Part shown: piece by piece, positions 21,634 to 28,755 of the stretch
Layout: each line of letters begins with the position of its first letter
Position numbering within the stretch: position 1 is the first letter of the stretch
NCBI RefSeq assembly: GCF_000341105.1
Contig: NZ_ANBB01000086.1
Coordinates: forward strand, 1 to 32,409
Length of the DNA stretch: 32,409 bases
Direction: 5' to 3'
Source of the DNA: Nocardiopsis potens DSM 45234
Lineage (GTDB): Bacteria > Actinomycetota > Actinomycetes > Streptosporangiales > Streptosporangiaceae
Program-made: the position numbers and the translations under genes
The notes under the pieces: generated by a model
Databases searched by the model: none
Told to the model about the DNA's origin: nothing
Seen by the model: only the letters and a program-made list of their open reading frames with translations

Positions 21634-21754
21634 GGTATCGGGGACGGCGCTCGACGGGGCCCGCCGGGCGGATCGGCGCGTTCGGCCCCCGGTCGTCGTC
21701 CCCGGGCGCGATCCTGGAGCCCCGACGACGGCGAGCGCCAGGAGGACGACGGCG
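21174..21754. other. Divergent intergenic region with duplicated bipartite site
   Basis: TCATCCGATGACC (itself TCATC-C-GATGA) occurs at 21226-21238 and 21559-21571. Each copy is followed exactly 20 nt later by GGTATCT (21259, 21592). The left GGTATC is part of a palindrome GGTATCTCTGATACC (21259-21273), and another GGTATC lies at 21634. The two bipartite sites are 333 bp apart and each lies on the side of one of the two divergent genes. No gene is supported between them. Confidence 0.6.
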
Positions 21755-22321
21755 ATGGACACCACCCCCCACCCCCGCCACGACGGCGACGGCGGCCAGG
21801 AGCACACCGAGGTGGAGGTGGTGCTGCTCGGCGGGCCGCCCGACTGGCACGGCAGAACCCTGTCGATGCCGGCCTCCGCGGCCGTCCGCGAGTCCGCCGG
21901 TGCCCACCTGATCTCCGACCACACCCCGCACCGCACCATGGAGGAGGACACCGACCCTCGCGCGGTCTACGACCCCGACCCCGCCCCCGCGCCCCAGCGG
22001 GTGTGGTGGTTCCGCGGCTGGCTCCCCGCCTCCACGACTCGGATGGAGTGGGTGCGGCCCTCCCCGGCCGACCGCGAGCCCGTCGAGGCGACCCTGGACG
22101 GCCACGGCGCCCCCGCGGCCTGGACCGCCCCGGACGGCACCCGGTGGGCCGTCGACCGGCTGCAGGTGCACTGGGTCTATGAGGGCGAGGGCGCGGCCGG
22201 CGGGGATGTGGGGGTGTGGCAGGTGCGCGCCCACTCCTCCGCCGAGCAGGCGGCGGTGTGGGAGCTGGTGTGCGACCCCGCTGTGGGGTGGGCCGCGGCG
22301 CGGGTCCCCGCCTCCGGGTGA
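21755..22321 (+). CDS. Hypothetical 188-aa protein
   Basis: ATG 21755 with AGGAGG 9 nt upstream; further in-frame sequence upstream is non-coding in character. After a His/Asp-rich head, EVEVVLLGGPPDWHGRTLSMPASAAVRESAGAHLI suggests a beta-hairpin. RVWWFRGWLPAST and DGTRWAVDRLQVHWVYEGEG are Trp-rich. It ends in a helical stretch (AEQAAVWELVCDPAVGWAAAR). No family is recognised. It is divergent from the Zn-finger gene and shares its duplicated regulatory site. Confidence 0.7.
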   Translation: MDTTPHPRHDGDGGQEHTEVEVVLLGGPPDWHGRTLSMPASAAVRESAGAHLISDHTPHRTMEEDTDPRAVYDPDPAPAPQRVWWFRGWLPASTTRMEWVRPSPADREPVEATLDGHGAPAAWTAPDGTRWAVDRLQVHWVYEGEGAAGGDVGVWQVRAHSSAEQAAVWELVCDPAVGWAAARVPASG

Positions 22322-22418
22322 GCTAGGAGCCGCCGGGCGATACCGGCCCGGGGCGGCGGTGTCCGGTCCCGGCCCGCGGGTGGCCGCCGCGCCCCGTCGG
22401 CCGGGATGATCACTCCCC

Positions 22419-23276
22419 ATGACCGAGACGACCCCCACCCGGATCCGGGTGCTCTCCTGGAACATCCGCTACGACGCCTGGACGCCCTCCCGGCGGGAGG
22501 CCGTGCACGCCCTGCTGGCCGCCCAGGCCCCGGACGTGGTGTGCCTGCAGGAGATCCCCTCCGACGACCCGGCCCGCGCCCGCGACATCGCCGAGCACCT
22601 GGGCCTGGCCGCCCGCATCGCGCCGGCGCCGAACGGGCTGCACACCGCCGTCCTGGTGCCGCCCGGCTGGGAGGAGGTGGCCTGGGACGTCAAGTACGCC
22701 TCGGCCCTGTGGCACGGGGCCGGGGCGCTGACCGTGCGCGCCCCCTCCTGGCCGGTGCCGCTCACCGTCGTCTCCGCCCACCTCGTCCCCCACGACGTCG
22801 ACGCCGCGGTCGGGGAGGCGCGGCTGCTCATCGGCCGGGTGCAGCGCCAGGGCTGCCCGGGGATCCTGGTCGGCGACATCAACCACGCCCCCTGGATGGG
22901 CCCGGAGCCGGACTGGTCGCGGGTGCCGGCGCACAACCGCTCGGCCCGCACGGTGCTGGATCCGGCGCGCCCGGAGGAGCTGGTCGCCGACCGGCGCGTC
23001 GGGCTGGTGCTGCGCCGCGGCGGCCTGGTCGACGCCGCCGAGCTGCACCACGCTCGCACCGGCGACGACGCAGTACTGGAGGCGACCGGCCACTACGGGC
23101 GGCTCCGGGTGGACCAGGTGCACCTGTACCGGCTGGAGGGTGCGCTGCTGGGCTACGAGCGGCTCCCGCTCACCCTCGACTCGGCCGGGGATCCGGTGGA
23201 GTCGGACCACCACCCCATCGTCGTCGATCTCGACCTCGGCCGGGTGGCCGACACCGCGGTGCACGCCTGGCACTGA
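22419..23276 (+). CDS. Endonuclease/exonuclease/phosphatase (EEP) family protein
   Basis: 285 aa, ATG 22419, no ribosome site visible (GATGAT 8 nt before the ATG could be a -10 for a leaderless message). EEP motifs appear in order: VLSWNIR (12-18), DVVCLQEIPS (Glu 45, metal), VVSAHLVPHD, GILVGDINHAPW, RVDQVHLYR and ESDHHPIVVDL (His/Asp catalytic). The family cleaves phosphodiesters in DNA, RNA or small molecules. There is no signal peptide or membrane helix, so it acts in the cytoplasm. The substrate cannot be told; a nuclease serving replicon metabolism or defence is possible. Confidence 0.88.
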   Translation: MTETTPTRIRVLSWNIRYDAWTPSRREAVHALLAAQAPDVVCLQEIPSDDPARARDIAEHLGLAARIAPAPNGLHTAVLVPPGWEEVAWDVKYASALWHGAGALTVRAPSWPVPLTVVSAHLVPHDVDAAVGEARLLIGRVQRQGCPGILVGDINHAPWMGPEPDWSRVPAHNRSARTVLDPARPEELVADRRVGLVLRRGGLVDAAELHHARTGDDAVLEATGHYGRLRVDQVHLYRLEGALLGYERLPLTLDSAGDPVESDHHPIVVDLDLGRVADTAVHAWH

Positions 23277-23299
23277 GCCCCCGGGGCCCCGCCGCCGGC

Positions 23300-24595
23300 T
23301 CAGGCGGGGTCGTCGGCGGGGGTCCAGGGCGCGGGCAGGCCGTCTCCGGCCAGCTCGGTGATCCGGTCGCCGGGGAGGCGGCGCTCGGCCAGCAGCTCGC
23401 CGGTGATCCGGTCGGCGGCCGCGGCCAGGGCCGCGTCGTCGAGCAGCCGGGCGGCGTCGATCACCGCCATCCGGCGGGAGGCGATGTAGCCGGCCCGCCG
23501 CAGCCGGGAGGCCTCGGCGTCCAGGTCGAGCAGGAGCTCGGTGGCGGCGGCCAGCAGGGGCCCGCCCGCCCCGGCGGCGGCCAGGTGGCGCACCTCGCCC
23601 TCCACCAGCGCGGCCAGCACGGTGGTGTGGGTCTGGGTGTCCCCGTGGCCGGGCAGGCCCACCCCGGCCACGGCCCGCCCCCCGGGCCCGGGGGTGATCC
23701 GCAGGTACAGCAGCCCCACCCCGCCGGCGGCGGCCACCGCCCCGGCCGCGCCCAGCCCCGCGGCCACCGCCTCCTCCCAGACCTCCGGGTCCAGGGCGTC
23801 GATCAGCGGGGCGAGCTGGTGGCGGCGGCCGCGGGTGCGCGGCGCCTCGGCGAGCCGGCCGGGCTCGGTGACCGGGCCCGAGGTGTGGGCGGCCTCCACC
23901 GCCGCCCGGGCGGCGGCCTGCACCCGGGCCTCGGCCGGTCGGCCGGTGAATTCGGCGAGCCGGTCGGCGGCCTGGGCCAGAGCGGGCCCGACCGGAGGGG
24001 CCGCGACCGGGTCCACGACGTGGGGGTCGGCCATCGCGCTGACCAGCGCGGTGGCCAGCCGCTCGGCGTACTGGTCCTCCAGGGCGGGCTCGGCGCCCAG
24101 CAGGGCGCGGCGGGCGGCCTCGGCGGCCGCCGCCCGGGCCAGGCCGGCCCGCGCCCGGGCCCCGGCCTCCTCCACGCTGGTGATGAGGCCCCGCAGGCGG
24201 CGGCGCTGGGGCTGGGCGGTGTAGAGGGCGGCCTCGGCGGGGTCCCCGACCAGGGCCCGGATGTGGGAGGCGTAGTCGGAGGCGACCCGGGCGGCCGCGA
24301 TGTCCTCGGGGCGGTCGGAGGCGACCCGGCCCGCGATCCGGGCGAGGGGGCGCTCGTCCAGGCGCGCCCGGACCTCGGCATCGATATCGCGGTCCTGGCC
24401 CAGGGCGGTGTCGATGGCGGCGATCTGGCCGCGCAGCGAGGCCATCCGGTCGGTGACCATCGGCGCGTCGTCCATGTCGGCGACATGCAGGGCAGGGTCG
24501 AAGTTCGCGGCCTCGGCGGCGAGCAGGTCCAAGATGGTCCGGCGGGCGCGGCGCAGCCCCTCGGCGGCGGCCGGGGCCTCAGGGGTGGTGTCCAT
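23300..24595 (-). CDS. Hypothetical 431-aa alpha-helical protein
   Basis: ATG 24595; the start is supported by MDTTPEAPAAAEGLRRARRTILDLL being the first helical segment. The protein is almost wholly Ala/Arg/Leu-rich helix. One hydrophobic stretch, AVAAGLGAAGAVAAAGGVGLLYL (about 283-305), could be membrane-associated, followed by GGRAVAGVGLPGHGDTQTHTTVLAALV. No Walker, metal or nuclease motif is seen. It converges with the EEP gene and diverges from parA, with which it shares a 280-bp gap. Function unknown. Confidence 0.7.
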   Translation of the reverse strand: MDTTPEAPAAAEGLRRARRTILDLLAAEAANFDPALHVADMDDAPMVTDRMASLRGQIAAIDTALGQDRDIDAEVRARLDERPLARIAGRVASDRPEDIAAARVASDYASHIRALVGDPAEAALYTAQPQRRRLRGLITSVEEAGARARAGLARAAAAEAARRALLGAEPALEDQYAERLATALVSAMADPHVVDPVAAPPVGPALAQAADRLAEFTGRPAEARVQAAARAAVEAAHTSGPVTEPGRLAEAPRTRGRRHQLAPLIDALDPEVWEEAVAAGLGAAGAVAAAGGVGLLYLRITPGPGGRAVAGVGLPGHGDTQTHTTVLAALVEGEVRHLAAAGAGGPLLAAATELLLDLDAEASRLRRAGYIASRRMAVIDAARLLDDAALAAAADRITGELLAERRLPGDRITELAGDGLPAPWTPADDPA

Positions 24596-24793
24596 GCCCC
24601 CTGATCCTGCCAGGCGGCGCCCCGGCGGCCGGGGCGGTGTCCACAGGCGGCCGAGAGCGCCTGGACGCGGCCGCTGGCGGTCGGGGACGGTGGGGTGCAC
24701 GGGGCCGCCGGAGCGCGGCGCCGGCCCGGGGATGCCCGGACACCCGAAGTCGTCCTCCTGCTCTCCAGGCAGGAGGACGCGTCGGTGCCCTGC

Positions 24794-24811
24794 CTCGCGC
24801 GCGTGCGCGCG
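24794..24811 (-). repeat. parS-like 18-mer, copy 2, upstream of parA
   Basis: Reverse copy of CGCGCGCACGCGCGCGAG, 63 nt before the parA start. It is the core of the left arm of the 33-bp inverted repeat (24791-24823). Confidence 0.55.
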
Positions 24812-24874
24812 GGCGCCCGCCCGTCCGCCTGTGCGGGCGCGCGTCCGGGCGCCTGGGCGGGCGGTCGTGCGAGC

Positions 24875-25684
24875 ATGGCCGCCATGACCATGACGAAGAC
24901 GAAGGTCGTTGCCCTGGGCAACCAGAAGGGCGGGGTCGGCAAGACCACCACCACCGTCAACCTCGCGGCCGCGCTCGCCGGCCGCGGGCTGCGGGTGCTG
25001 GTCGGCGACCTGGACCCGCAGTGCAACGCCACCACCACCCTGGACCCCGTGCTCGGGTCCTACACCCTGGCCGAGGTCCTCGACGTCGACCCGCGCACCC
25101 GCGAGGTCGTGCCCGGCTCGGCCGCCGCGGCGATCGTCCCCTCCTCCGAGGCGTGGCCGGCCGGACTCGACGTGCTGCCCGCCAGCCCGGCGCTGGCCGT
25201 GCGCGAGCAGGACACCTGGGACGGGCGCGAGCACCGGCTCGCCCGCGCCTGCGAGGGCGTCCTGGGCGGCTACGACGCGGTGCTGTGGGACCTGCCGCCC
25301 AACATCGGCCAGATGACCGTCAACGGGCTTGTGGCGGCCGACGAGGCGTGGCTGGTCACCGACCCCACCCGCTACGGCCTGGACGGCCTGGCGCTCGTCA
25401 TGGGCGCCATCGACCGGGTGCAGCGCTACCACCACCCCGGCTTGCTGGTCGGCGGAATCGTCATCAACATGCACGAGCCCGCCCGCGAGGAGCCGAAGCT
25501 GCGCGCCGCCGAGATCCGCTCGCTGTACGGGGACCTGGTCTACGGCGAGGACCAGCCCCGCTCGGAGGTGCTGCGCAAGGCCGCCGGCGCGGCCGCCCCG
25601 GTGGCGGCCTACGGCTACGAGGGGCGCGAGGCCGCCGCCCGCCTGGACCGCCTCGCCGAGACCGTGATCGGGAAGGCGGCCTGA
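24875..25684 (+). CDS. parA: ParA-type partition ATPase
   Basis: 269 aa from ATG 24875; ATGs at 24884 and 24890 are alternatives, and no ribosome site is visible for any. The deviant Walker A is complete (NQKGGVGKTTTTVNLA), followed by VGDLDPQCNAT (switch I) and VLWDLPPNIGQMTVNGLVAAD (Walker B region). ParA dimers bind nucleoid DNA, and ParB-parS complexes stimulate ATP hydrolysis, moving plasmids apart. The small size and lack of an N-terminal HTH fit a type Ib-like or chromosomal-type ParA. The downstream gene is 2 nt away. Candidate parS repeats flank the gene. Confidence 0.95.
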   Translation: MAAMTMTKTKVVALGNQKGGVGKTTTTVNLAAALAGRGLRVLVGDLDPQCNATTTLDPVLGSYTLAEVLDVDPRTREVVPGSAAAAIVPSSEAWPAGLDVLPASPALAVREQDTWDGREHRLARACEGVLGGYDAVLWDLPPNIGQMTVNGLVAADEAWLVTDPTRYGLDGLALVMGAIDRVQRYHHPGLLVGGIVINMHEPAREEPKLRAAEIRSLYGDLVYGEDQPRSEVLRKAAGAAAPVAAYGYEGREAAARLDRLAETVIGKAA

Positions 25685-25686
25685 TC

Positions 25687-26118
25687 ATGCCCAAGCCGAC
25701 ACCGAAGTCCGGGACCAGGCCCACCGCGTCCCCGGCGGCCGTGCCGCCGCACACCCGCGCCGAGGCCGAGCGCACCCACCCCTGGGACCCCGCCCCGGCA
25801 CCCCCCGAACAGCCCGCCGAGCCTCCCGCGCGCCCGGACGGGCCCGCGGACGCCCGCGAGCCCGGAAGCGCGCCCAGGCGCCCGGGCGGGCGCCCGCGCG
25901 CACGCGCGCGAGGCAAGTCCCTTGACCTGGGCGAATGGTCGCGCCAGGTGAGCGGGTCCGCGCTCAAGGTCGCGGCCGCCCGCCGCAAACTCAGCGGCCG
26001 CGAGAACGAGCTGGCGGACCTGGTGGCGCGCGCGCGGGCGGCCGGGGTCGGCGACGACGTGCTCACCGCGTGGCTGATCGCGGCCGGCCTGGGCGCCGAA
26101 GACCTGCACCGGACATGA
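25687..26118 (+). CDS. Small ParB-like partition partner, 143 aa
   Basis: ATG 25687, 2 nt after the parA stop, GGAAGGCGG upstream. Residues 1-75 are Pro/Ala/Arg-rich and disordered, with an Arg patch (GGRPRARARGK) encoded by the right arm of the inverted repeat. Residues 80-143 (LGEWSRQVSGSALKVAAARRKLSGRENELADLVARARAAGVGDDVLTAWLIAAGL) form a helical domain that could be the DNA-binding part. It lacks the canonical ParB N-terminal CTPase boxes, so it is a functional analogue rather than a homologue that I can name. Position and coupling to parA carry the call. Confidence 0.65.
   Translation: MPKPTPKSGTRPTASPAAVPPHTRAEAERTHPWDPAPAPPEQPAEPPARPDGPADAREPGSAPRRPGGRPRARARGKSLDLGEWSRQVSGSALKVAAARRKLSGRENELADLVARARAAGVGDDVLTAWLIAAGLGAEDLHRT
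25895..25912 (+). repeat. parS-like 18-mer, copy 3, inside the parB-like gene
   Basis: CGCGCGCACGCGCGCGAG within the coding sequence, encoding an Arg/Ala run. A related 15-bp core GCGCGCACGCGCGCG is at 28429-28443 inside another gene. Confidence 0.5.
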
Positions 26119-26122
26119 GGAT

Positions 26123-26150
26123 GCCCCCGCCGGATCCGTCCGGCGGGGGC
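26123..26150. terminator. 12-bp perfect hairpin between convergent genes
   Basis: GCCCCCGCCGGA (26123-26134) pairs with TCCGGCGGGGGC (26139-26150) around a 4-nt loop, between the parB-like gene and the convergent 164-aa gene. Confidence 0.8.
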
Positions 26151-26168
26151 GTCAACGCCTCGTTGAAG

Positions 26169-26663
26169 TCAGCGGGCGGCTGGTGCGCCGATACACCGGC
26201 GGAACTCGGCCAGCAGCGCGGCGGCGGCGTCCTGGGCCTGCTCCAGGGAGTCCAGGGCCAGCCCGTCCAGGGAGCGGGCGGCCGCGGCCTCGGCCCCGGG
26301 GGCCGGCAGCCGGGTGCGCAGCACCGCCCGCCGCCCGGGGCGGTGCACGGTGAACAGACCGCACGGGCCCCGCTGCCCGGTGGTGGAGCCGCGGACCACC
26401 ATCTGCTCGCCCTGCCAGGCGATCTCGCCGGTGCGGCCGATCAGCTCCAGGGACTCGGCCAGGACCTCCGGCGCGCTGCGCCGGGCCGCCTCGGCGCTCG
26501 GCCAGATCCGCAGGCGCTCCTGGGCCCACCCTGCGGGGTGGGGTCCGCGGGGGGTGATCGGCAGGGTGGTGGCGAGCACGTGGTCCTCGGGGGCGTAGGA
26601 CACGACCCGGAACAGGGGTGTCCCGCCGATGCCGCCGATGCCGTCGTCGTCCCAGGTGATCAC
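26169..26663 (-). CDS. Hypothetical 164-aa protein coupled to the peptidase gene
   Basis: GTG 26663 overlaps the upstream stop (GTGA) with GGAGGAGG in front. The first half (ITWDDDGIGGIGGTPLFRVVSYAPEDHVLATTLPI then AQERLRIWPSAEAARRSA) is beta-rich. TGEIAWQGEQMVVRGSTTGQRGPCGLFTVHRPGRR adds further strands, and the end is helical (LDSLEQAQDAAAALLAEFRRCIG). No family is recognised. Tight coupling suggests it works with the peptidase, possibly as substrate, inhibitor or sensor. Confidence 0.65.
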   Translation of the reverse strand: MITWDDDGIGGIGGTPLFRVVSYAPEDHVLATTLPITPRGPHPAGWAQERLRIWPSAEAARRSAPEVLAESLELIGRTGEIAWQGEQMVVRGSTTGQRGPCGLFTVHRPGRRAVLRTRLPAPGAEAAAARSLDGLALDSLEQAQDAAAALLAEFRRCIGAPAAR

Positions 26664-27184
26664 CGGACCTCCTCCGTCGTCGGTGCTCCATCGTCTCGCA
26701 CCCCTGCGATGATCGCGGCGACCTCCTCGCCCATCAGCAGGCCCAGGCCCCCGGCGTCGGCGTCCTGGGCGTCCAGCAGCGCGGCGGCCAGGGCGGTGAT
26801 GGCGTCCTGCTCCTGTGCGACCAGCCGGGCGGCCGCCTCGCGCGCCGCCGCGGGGTCGATCGCCTCCCCCGCGGCGACCGCTGCGGCGATCAGCTCGCGG
26901 TCGCCGGCCGCCCCCTGCGCCACCCGGCGGGCCGCCTCGCCCGGGGCCGCCCCGGCCTCGGCCAGGACACGGGCCTGGGCGGCGGCGCCGGCCTCCAGGA
27001 CCACGGCCACCGCCTGCGGATCGGCGCCGCGGGTGCGCAGGGAGGCCACGCCGCCCCAGGGGCCGGGCGCGGAGTCCAGGGCGATGTGGCGCACCCCCAC
27101 TCCGAGGCGGTGGGCGACGGCGGCGTGGGCGGCCTCGTGCACCGCGCAGGAGCGCCGCCACAGGCCGGGATCGATGGGGGGCAT
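26660..27184 (-). CDS. M41 (FtsH-protease-like) zinc metallopeptidase domain protein
   Basis: 174 aa, ATG 27184 with GAGAGGA upstream. Residues 13-32 read CAVHEAAHAAVAHRLGVGVR: the HExxH zinc motif at 16-20 in the HEAgHA setting of FtsH. The following strand HIALDSAPGPWGGVASL matches the M41 pattern. VLEAGAAAQ (63-70) corresponds to the AGraAE helix. GAAGDRELIAAA supplies Asp 95, the likely third zinc ligand. There is no AAA motor or membrane helix, so it is a stand-alone protease domain. It lies between operator pairs shared with the HTH regulator gene. By analogy with ImmA of ICEBs1, a repressor-cleaving switch is possible; this is inference. Confidence 0.78.
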   Translation of the reverse strand: MPPIDPGLWRRSCAVHEAAHAAVAHRLGVGVRHIALDSAPGPWGGVASLRTRGADPQAVAVVLEAGAAAQARVLAEAGAAPGEAARRVAQGAAGDRELIAAAVAAGEAIDPAAAREAAARLVAQEQDAITALAAALLDAQDADAGGLGLLMGEEVAAIIAGVRDDGAPTTEEVR

Positions 27185-27231
27185 CGGAGTCCTCTCAGCA
27201 GGAGTGTCAACAGGGCATTGACGGGCGGGTG

Positions 27232-27657
27232 TCAATCGCCCGTTGACGCCTCGCGGTCCCGCACGGCCTTGAGGAGGCGGCGCATCCCGTCGGCGTCGCG
27301 CGGCCGGTTCAGGGTGGCCCCGGCCAGCCGGTGCAGCCGCTGCTCGGCGGCCTGGCGGGAGCGCAGCCCCAGCAGCGCGGCCACCCGAGACCAGGCCATG
27401 CCGTCGCCGCGGGCGTCCTCGATCAGCTGGCGCTCCCAGCGGTCGACCATCCGGCGGACCTCGGCGATCGCGGCCAGGGCGTCGGCGCGGTCGGCGGGGG
27501 TGGCCGCCGGCACGCCGTCGTGGGCCTCGTCGTACAGGTGGTTGTGGGCGACGGCGTCGAGGACGGCGGGCAGGCCGCCGTGGAGGTAGCGGTCGGCGTA
27601 GCGGGTGCGCAGCCGCTCGATCGCCTGCTGCAGATCGTCCTGCTCGGTCTCGGGCAC
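27232..27657 (-). CDS. Putative sigma-like/HTH regulator, 141 aa
   Basis: GTG 27657 with GGAGGACTCC in front. The protein is helical. Its C-terminal part WSRVAALLGLRSRQAAEQRLHRLAG (about 92-116) reads as a helix-turn-helix like those in sigma-70 region 4-like or MerR-type small regulators. The N-terminal half (LQQAIERLRTRYADRYLHGGL then AIAEVRRMVDRWERQLIEDAR) may mediate dimerisation. The stop codon lies within one GTCAA-N7-TTGAC site and two more overlap its promoter. It is therefore the best candidate to bind these operators, acting on itself and on the peptidase gene downstream. Confidence 0.68.
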   Translation of the reverse strand: MPETEQDDLQQAIERLRTRYADRYLHGGLPAVLDAVAHNHLYDEAHDGVPAATPADRADALAAIAEVRRMVDRWERQLIEDARGDGMAWSRVAALLGLRSRQAAEQRLHRLAGATLNRPRDADGMRRLLKAVRDREASTGD

Positions 27658-27695
27658 GGAGTCCTCCGTCGGAGAGTGTCAACGAGTCATTGACG

Positions 27696-27725
27696 ACCCT
27701 ACGGGGGCGCCCGACTGACTGTCAA
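27696..27725 (-). promoter_or_regulatory. Promoter TTGACA-N18-TAGGGT of the regulator gene
   Basis: On the minus strand TTGACA (27725-27720) is followed after 18 nt by TAGGGT (27701-27696). Operator 27721-27737 covers the -35 and operator 27678-27694 begins just beyond the -10, about where transcription would start. Confidence 0.65.
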
Positions 27726-27909
27726 CGAATCATTGACGCGAGGAACATTGGAACCGGATCGGGCGCCTGTACTCTCCGTGACCATCGTCACTGTGAACCA
27801 TCGGGCGCCCGGTGGCGCGCTTCTTACCTCGGGGGTCCGGTATCCCAGGCCGGGCGTCAACGCACCGTTGACACCCTCCGGGGTCGCCGCGGCCCTTGCA
27901 TAATCGGAA

Positions 27910-28476
27910 CTACGCGGGCTCGCCGCGCTCGGCGACGTAGGCCGCGTGGTTCTCCTCGATGACGGCCCGGCCGGCCTCGGCGGTGAGGCGGTCGATCCGG
28001 GAGACGGCCGGCACCGGCCGACCGTCGACGGTGGTGGTGATCTGCTCGATCCGGCGGGCCAGTTCGTCGACGACGCTGGGCGCCGACTCGACCAGCAGCC
28101 TCCCGTCCCGCCAGGAGAACCGCGGCGCCCGGCCGATGCCGGTCGCGCGGACCTCGCAGGCGAGGAAGGCCGTGCGGTACGGGAAATCCGGGTTCTGGGT
28201 CAGCAGCAGGTAGACCCGCTCGGTGTCACCGCCGTAGCCGGCCAGGCCCGGACACGGCGCGATCGCTCCGTCCGCGCCCCGGGCCGCCAGCTCGTAGACC
28301 CCGCACTCGGTGCACCGGAACAGGTCGTTGAACTGCTCGTACTCGAACTCGTGGCCGCCGAAGCGGTCCTGGGCGCCCGCGGCGGCGCCGCGCAGGGCGC
28401 GGGTGTACTTCACGCCGTCGCGCTCCTGGCGCGCACGCGCGCGGGCCTTGGGGCCGCCGGGTCCGCTCTTGGTCAT
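27910..28476 (-). CDS. Hypothetical 188-aa protein with CxxC
   Basis: ATG 28476 with GAGGAG upstream. A basic head with an Arg/Ala run (ARARARQ, encoded by a parS-like core) precedes DRFGGHEFEYEQFNDLFRCTECGVYELAARG and APCPGLAGYGGDTERVYLLL. RCTECG with the later Cys/Pro could be a Zn ribbon. A beta-strand domain (RAPRFSWRDGRLLVESAPSVVDEL) and a helical end (EAGRAVIEENHAAYVAERGE) follow. No family is recognised. Confidence 0.68.
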   Translation of the reverse strand: MTKSGPGGPKARARARQERDGVKYTRALRGAAAGAQDRFGGHEFEYEQFNDLFRCTECGVYELAARGADGAIAPCPGLAGYGGDTERVYLLLTQNPDFPYRTAFLACEVRATGIGRAPRFSWRDGRLLVESAPSVVDELARRIEQITTTVDGRPVPAVSRIDRLTAEAGRAVIEENHAAYVAERGEPA

Positions 28477-28755
28477 GCCGGCTCCTCGCGCGGGACCCCA
28501 CGCATCCCGCCGGGGTCGACAACCAGCGGAAACGGTCATAGGTGCTGCACTTCGCGGGCCCGCGCCGGGCGGTGCCCGGGGGTCCTTGGCCGTCGTCCCG
28601 GGCCGCGTGGGGGCCCGAGCGGGGTGTGGCGTGCGGCGTGCGCGTCCTGCCGCTGCCCGCCAGGCTATCCCCGCCCGGCGACGATCACAGCGAATCGGGG
28701 GAACGCGCCGGTCGCAGGGCGCTACGGTGGCCGCATTCGAGACGAGGAGGCCCCG

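Larger units (their letters stand above)
24791..25915. repeat. 33-bp perfect inverted repeat flanking parA
   Basis: 24791-24823 is the exact reverse complement of 25883-25915. A second pair, CGGGCGCCTGGGCG (24847-24860) and its complement (25871-25884), lies just inside. The left arm is upstream of parA, the right arm within the coding sequence of the parB-like gene. Confidence 0.85.
26151..27872. promoter_or_regulatory. Six GTCAA-N7-TTGAC operator sites
   Basis: Perfect sites are at 27206-27222, 27231-27247, 27678-27694, 27721-27737 and 27856-27872; one with a single mismatch (TTGAA) is at 26151-26167. The spacer is always 7 nt, giving a 17-bp dyad. Two precede the peptidase gene, two lie in the promoter of the HTH gene, one is upstream of that, and one follows the 164-aa gene. 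Confidence 0.8.

Noticed and set aside
22406-24604. Long plus-strand frame across the EEP gene and opposite the 431-aa gene
   Set aside because: It covers the EEP nuclease in the wrong frame; the EEP motifs prove the other frame, and the product is low-complexity.
24637-25686. Frame running through parA into the parB-like gene
   Set aside because: Only its last 143 codons, with their own start after parA, read as a protein; the rest is parA out of frame.
27690-27962. Small plus-strand frame of 90 codons across the operators
   Set aside because: It has no ribosome site or convincing protein pattern and overlaps operator DNA and the end of another gene. A weak TTGGAA-N16-TACTCT promoter-like pair nearby has no gene to serve.
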